Shown piece after piece: positions 16,460 to 19,454 of a stretch of 19,454 bases of DNA. Under the pieces are notes generated by a model. That model made no database searches, had not been told where the DNA came from, and worked only from the letters and a program-made list of their open reading frames with translations. Numbering within the stretch: position 1 is the first letter of the stretch; every line of letters begins with the position of its first letter. Both the position numbers and the translations under genes were made by a program. Source of the DNA: DATEMU01 sp964414585 (lineage in GTDB: Bacteria > Planctomycetota > Phycisphaerae > UBA1845 > UTPLA1); contig CAYPXR010000020.1 in assembly GCA_964414585.1 (NCBI GenBank), positions 1 to 19,454 on the forward strand, read 5' to 3'.

Positions 16460-16465
16460 ATTATA
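16460..16465 (-). promoter_or_regulatory. Consensus -10 box for the psd-pssA operon
   Basis: The minus strand reads TATAAT here, which implies a leader of about 20 bases before the psd ATG at 16433. The -35 position 17 bp upstream is a poor match. The spacing to the start codon and the exact hexamer make a promoter likely. Confidence 0.5.
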
Positions 16466-16527
16466 AGGAAAGGCAGTGGATTCGACACCCGTGAACTTCT
16501 CCAAATACCCAGTTCCTGGCGCGCCGA

Positions 16528-16556
16528 TTGATCGCTTTTGATCCATCCCCTACATT
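16528..16556 (+). promoter_or_regulatory. Possible promoter for the glycosyltransferase gene
   Basis: TTGATC (16528-16533) and TACATT (16551-16556) are separated by 17 bp, each matching four of six consensus positions for the housekeeping sigma factor. The start codon at 16661 is ~100 bases downstream. The match is moderate and could be chance. Confidence 0.3.
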
Positions 16557-16621
16557 TCCTCCATGCGACATCGTACGGAATACGCCATCGCCCGAGGTTC
16601 ACCTGCCGTAGAGTTCCTTTT

Positions 16622-16642
16622 CGCTATTCGCTATTCGCTATT
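16622..16642 (+). repeat. Heptanucleotide tandem repeat CGCTATT x3
   Basis: Three exact CGCTATT units are followed by degenerate copies (CGCCCTT, CGCTTCA) running up to 16656, just before the probable ATG at 16661. The unit is not a multiple of three, so copy-number change would shift frame for any translation starting upstream (ATG 16538 reads through it). Similar CTATTCG arrays are widespread intergenic simple repeats in bacteria. Confidence 0.85.
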
Positions 16643-16660
16643 CGCCCTTCGCTTCACCTC

Positions 16661-17881
16661 ATGAACCTCATCTACATCCACGAATACTTCGTCACCAACG
16701 AAGGCACCAGCGGCACCCGCAGCTACGATGTGAGCCGCTACCTCGTGCAGATGGGACATCGCGTCACCATGATCACCGGGCTGCACGATCAGTCGGGTTT
16801 ACCGCGCCTCCCCTGGTGGCGACTCTTCGCCCGCCAGGACATCGACGGCATCGACGTCGTCACCTGCAATTCGTTCTACAGCAACAAACTCCGCGTCCTC
16901 ACGCGAATGTGGGCCTGGATCAAGTTCGCGGGTCTGGCCACGTGGGTTTGCCTGCGTACCCGGGACGCCGACCTGATCTTCGCCACCAGCACGCCGCCCA
17001 CGGTCGGCATTCCCGCCCGGATCGGTTCGGCGCTCAAAGGTATTCCTTACGTATTCGAGGTCCGCGATCTCTGGCCCGAAGACCTTCTTGCCGCGGGCCG
17101 GATGAAAAAAGGTCTCGCCTATCGCTTCTGGGAGTGTCTCGAATCCTTCTGCTACGCGAAGGCGAAGAAGATCCTCCTCGTCTCCAAGGGTTTTCACGAT
17201 CGGCTGCTGGAGCGCGGCTTTGATCCTGCCCGTCTGAAGACGCTGGTGCTGGGGGCCGATGGCGGTCTTTTTAAGGATGTCGCGCCCGATACGGCCTACC
17301 TTCAGGAAAACCGCCTGGCCGGCAAGATCGTCGCCGTCTACACCGGCGCGCACGGCGACGCCAACGGTCTGGATCAACTGCTCGATGCGGCGGAGCTTCT
17401 CCGCGACCGGCCCGACGTCGCCATCGTGATGATCGGGACCGGCAAGATGCGCGACCGGCTGATCGCCTCGGCCGCCGAGCGAAAACTGACCAATGTCCAT
17501 TTTCTCCCGCCGGTCCCCAAGCATCGACTGCCCGGCATCCTCGCCGCCTGTCACATCGGCCTGATGATCCTCAAGCAGATCGTCCGCCCGCGATGGGTCA
17601 CGCCGAACAAGATCTTCGACTACATGTTCACCGGCCTGCCGACGATCGTGAACTTCGCCGGGACCACGGCGGAGATGGTCGTCGAGGACGGCTCCGGCGT
17701 CGCGGCGATTCCCGGCTCGGCCGAGGACCTCGCGGCGAAGATTCGCTATTACGCCGACCATCCCGACGAGCGCGCCGCCGTCGGTCGCCACGCGCGTGAA
17801 GTCGCGTGGCAAAAATACGATCGCAAAGCCATCGCCGAGGGCCTCGTGGATGTTTTTGAAGATTGCCTGCCAAAGCGCTGA
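16661..17881 (+). CDS. Family 4 glycosyltransferase (WbuB-like)
   Basis: 406 residues from ATG 16661. The protein opens with NLIYIHEYFVTNEGTSGTRS, the usual acceptor-side N-terminus of this group with a glycine-rich loop. FEVRDLWPEDLL has its RDLWPE motif beginning at R135. The C-terminal Rossmann domain carries AVYTGAHGDANGLDQLL, MIGTGKMRDRL and a sugar-nucleotide region around NKIFDYMFTGLP and AEMVVEDGSGVA. Such enzymes add a sugar to lipid-linked or surface polysaccharide precursors on the cytoplasmic face; donor and acceptor cannot be read from sequence. The frame extends to ATG 16538, but those 41 residues include the simple repeat and match nothing, so I prefer 16661, although no good ribosome binding site precedes it. 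Not clustered with other glycan genes. Confidence 0.92.
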   Translation: MNLIYIHEYFVTNEGTSGTRSYDVSRYLVQMGHRVTMITGLHDQSGLPRLPWWRLFARQDIDGIDVVTCNSFYSNKLRVLTRMWAWIKFAGLATWVCLRTRDADLIFATSTPPTVGIPARIGSALKGIPYVFEVRDLWPEDLLAAGRMKKGLAYRFWECLESFCYAKAKKILLVSKGFHDRLLERGFDPARLKTLVLGADGGLFKDVAPDTAYLQENRLAGKIVAVYTGAHGDANGLDQLLDAAELLRDRPDVAIVMIGTGKMRDRLIASAAERKLTNVHFLPPVPKHRLPGILAACHIGLMILKQIVRPRWVTPNKIFDYMFTGLPTIVNFAGTTAEMVVEDGSGVAAIPGSAEDLAAKIRYYADHPDERAAVGRHAREVAWQKYDRKAIAEGLVDVFEDCLPKR

Positions 17882-18094
17882 CAGCTCGGCAGCGGAAGAC
17901 GGCTGCAATCCGAGCCGGCGGCGCAAGCCCCGGCCCGACCGCGAAAAAATTTCCCGATTCAACAAACGCTGCGGCTGCAACGAATTCGTACGATTATCTT
18001 TACAATCGAAGGATGTTTCCGAGTATGAACGCAACGCCGCGCTCGGCCGTGGGCTCGCGCCGCAGGGCTCGGATGGAAACTTTTTTTCGCGATT

Positions 18095-18298
18095 TCAGTA
18101 ATTACCCAGGAATAGCAGGATCGCGACACCGATGGCCCCCAGGGCCGGCGGAAGCAGCGTCGCCCCGACGGTGATCGCCTTGACGCAGGAGATGACCGTG
18201 AAATCTGAATAAAGCGGCGCATCGCGGACGACGTAAAGTGGGGCATAGCCCATGACCACCGGTGGGGGCAAGAGGCCGCTTGCACGCGCTGCGTTCAT
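18095..18298 (-). CDS. Putative small membrane protein
   Basis: 67 residues. The C-terminal half is hydrophobic (VISCVKAITVGATLLPPALG and GAIGVAILLFLGNY) and would form one or two membrane segments. The N-terminal half has a Pro-rich stretch and a PLYVVRDAPLYSDF segment. Third codon positions are strongly G/C, as in the neighbouring genes, which favours real coding. GAAGTGG about 8 bases before ATG 18298 is a weak ribosome-binding candidate, and ATG 18253 is an alternative start. I recognise no family. It is divergent from the reductase gene. A chance ORF remains possible. Confidence 0.45.
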   Translation of the reverse strand: MNAARASGLLPPPVVMGYAPLYVVRDAPLYSDFTVISCVKAITVGATLLPPALGAIGVAILLFLGNY

Positions 18299-18396
18299 GA
18301 TCGTGCCACTTCAAAAATGCAATATCGTTAGCCGCCCGGACACCCTATTCTACCATGCTGTCTTCGCGTTTTCGCGCGCCATTGGGAGAAATGAGC

Positions 18397-19296
18397 ATGA
18401 AAATCGGATGGATCGGCACCGGTGTCATGGGTCGCCAGATGGCCGGGCACCTCATCGCCGCCGGTCACGAGTTGACCGTGTCCAATCGCACCCGTGAAAA
18501 GGCCGACCCGCTCCTGAAGCAGGGTGCGACGTGGGCCGCCACGCCCGATGAAGTGGCCCGGCAATGCCCGGTCGTCTTCACCATGCTGGGCTATCCCGAA
18601 GATGTCCGCGAGGTCGTTCTCGGCGCGTCCGGCGTCCTGGGCGGTCTGGCCAGAGGCGGCCTGATCATCGACTGCACCACGAGCAGCCCGTCGCTCGCCG
18701 TCGAGATCACCGCCGCCGCGAAGGCCAAAGGGATCGACACCCTTGACGCCCCGGTTAGCGGCGGCGACATCGGCGCCCGTAACGCTACGCTCTCCTTCAT
18801 GGTCGGCGGCGAGCCGTCGGCCTTCGATCGCGCCAGGCCGCTCTTCGAGAAGATGGGCAAGACGATCGTGCTCCAGGGCGGTCCAGGCTCCGGTCAGCAC
18901 GCCAAGATGGTCAACCAGATATTGATCGCACCCGGGATGGTCGCGATCTGCGAAGCCTTGGTTTACGCCCGCTCCGCCGGTCTCGACCCGCACCGCGTCC
19001 TGGAAAGCGTCAGCGGCGGTGCGGCAGGCTCCTGGAGTCTGACGAATTATGTCCCGCGGATGCTCAAAGGCGACTTGGCCCCCGGCTTTTACGTCGAGCA
19101 CTTCCTGAAGGACATGAAGATCGCCCTGGAGGAGGCCGATCGGATGAAGCTCCAGCTTCCCGGCCTGACGCTGGCCCGCGACCTCTACACCAAGCTCGCG
19201 GCGATGGGCGGCAGCCGCAACGGCACGCACTCGCTCATCAAAGTGCTGGAATCCATGAACCACCAGCAAGGCCCCGGCCGCCTCGGCAAGCCGTAG
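18397..19296 (+). CDS. NAD(P)-dependent 3-hydroxyisobutyrate dehydrogenase-family reductase
   Basis: 299 residues, standard for the beta-hydroxyacid dehydrogenase family. The N-terminal Rossmann motif is GTGVMG (7-12). The substrate-binding signature DAPVSGG lies at 117-123. Catalytic K170 is in GSGQHAKMVNQ, with N173 nearby. The cofactor/substrate motif LKDMKIAL carries K238 and D239. The family oxidises 3-hydroxyisobutyrate or related acids (tartronate semialdehyde, glyoxylate/succinic semialdehyde reductases), and the substrate cannot be fixed from sequence. The frame opens at 18355, but GGGAG at 18384-18388 sits 8 bases before ATG 18397, so I place the start there; ATG 18391 is too close to it. 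A single gene with no operon partner visible. Confidence 0.93.
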   Translation: MKIGWIGTGVMGRQMAGHLIAAGHELTVSNRTREKADPLLKQGATWAATPDEVARQCPVVFTMLGYPEDVREVVLGASGVLGGLARGGLIIDCTTSSPSLAVEITAAAKAKGIDTLDAPVSGGDIGARNATLSFMVGGEPSAFDRARPLFEKMGKTIVLQGGPGSGQHAKMVNQILIAPGMVAICEALVYARSAGLDPHRVLESVSGGAAGSWSLTNYVPRMLKGDLAPGFYVEHFLKDMKIALEEADRMKLQLPGLTLARDLYTKLAAMGGSRNGTHSLIKVLESMNHQQGPGRLGKP

Positions 19297-19339
19297 CCGC
19301 CGGCGCCCTGTCGAAGACCCTGAGTTTGCCCCTCTGGAG

Positions 19340-19359
19340 CACAGCCGCCCTCGGCTGTG
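19340..19359. repeat. REP-like perfect palindrome downstream of the reductase gene
   Basis: CACAGCCG (19340-19347) and CGGCTGTG (19352-19359) form an 8-bp perfect stem around a CCCT tetraloop, 44 bp after the stop codon. No T-tract follows, so it is not a typical intrinsic terminator. It resembles the dispersed GC-rich hairpins found between planctomycete genes. It could stop transcription or protect the mRNA 3' end. Confidence 0.6.
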
Positions 19360-19446
19360 GACCACGCCGGCGCCACGGGCCGGGGGTACCCGGTCATTAG
19401 AGCGGTTCCCAGGTGAATGGACGATATAGAAGGAGGTTTGGAGGTC

Positions 19447-19454
19447 ATGGCATG
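19447..19454 (+). CDS. Start of a further gene, cut by the window edge
   Basis: AAGGAGG at 19430-19436 and TGGAGGT at 19439-19445 are strong ribosome-binding sequences just before ATG codons at 19447 and 19452. The first Shine-Dalgarno sequence fits ATG 19447 (10-base gap); the second fits ATG 19452. Only the first bases are visible, so nothing can be said of the product. Confidence 0.4.

Noticed and set aside
17884..17915. Stem-loop after the glycosyltransferase as a terminator (GCTCGG/CCGAGC)
   Set aside because: The stem has a four-base bulge and no adjacent T-tract; not convincing enough to annotate.
16799..18034. 411-residue minus-strand ORF antisense to the glycosyltransferase
   Set aside because: Arg/Gly/Asp-rich shadow frame with no domain; the plus strand has clear GT4 motifs.
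18328..19365. 345-residue minus-strand ORF antisense to the reductase
   Set aside because: A shadow of a gene with all conserved dehydrogenase motifs on the plus strand.

Overview
The window looks like a chromosomal segment of a Planctomycetota bacterium, probably an uncultured Phycisphaerae-like or related lineage. The assignment is an inference. It rests on high-GC coding DNA, a membrane protein ending in a CxxCGY...CPECGxPF zinc ribbon, a secreted protein with many DCNxNGIPDxC repeats, an RHS protein with planctomycete-style strands, and a small coiled-coil protein of a type I associate with this phylum. No rRNA, tRNA, CRISPR array or recognisable transposase is visible.

Region 1 (1-3000) is the accessory part. 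It holds a two-copy ~102 bp tandem repeat, a small zinc-ribbon membrane protein (307-792, minus) and a 5'-truncated RHS-repeat protein (974-2965, minus). The last ~235 residues of the RHS protein form a distinct, AT-rich domain resembling Het-C or zinc-dependent phospholipase C. This has the layout of a polymorphic-toxin tip with a candidate immunity gene just downstream.

Region 2 (3150-7731, plus) is a tight MoxR ATPase - DUF58 - TgpA-like transglutaminase operon. It has a consensus -10 box and a leader hairpin in front of it. The proteins probably act together at or outside the cytoplasmic membrane.

Region 3 (7745-11965, minus) is a very large secreted M4 (thermolysin-like) metallopeptidase. 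It carries a galactose-binding or MAM-like segment, seven Cys-containing calcium-loop repeats, three PKD/SprB-like beta domains and a Cys-TM-Arg C-terminal tail that looks like a sorting signal.

Region 4 (11966-14699) contains a strong nested palindrome, an 87-residue coiled-coil protein (minus) and a TMTC-like GT-C membrane protein with TPRs (plus).

Region 5 (14689-16433, minus) is a psd-pssA operon for phosphatidylethanolamine synthesis. It is divergent from a family-4 glycosyltransferase (16661-17881) with a heptanucleotide repeat in its leader.

Region 6 (17882-19454) has a small putative membrane protein (minus), a 3-hydroxyisobutyrate dehydrogenase-family reductase (plus), a perfect REP-like hairpin and the first bases of a further gene at the right edge.

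The best candidate for something undescribed is the RHS C-terminal domain with its AT-rich neighbour. The Cys-flanked C-terminal tail of the metallopeptidase is second.
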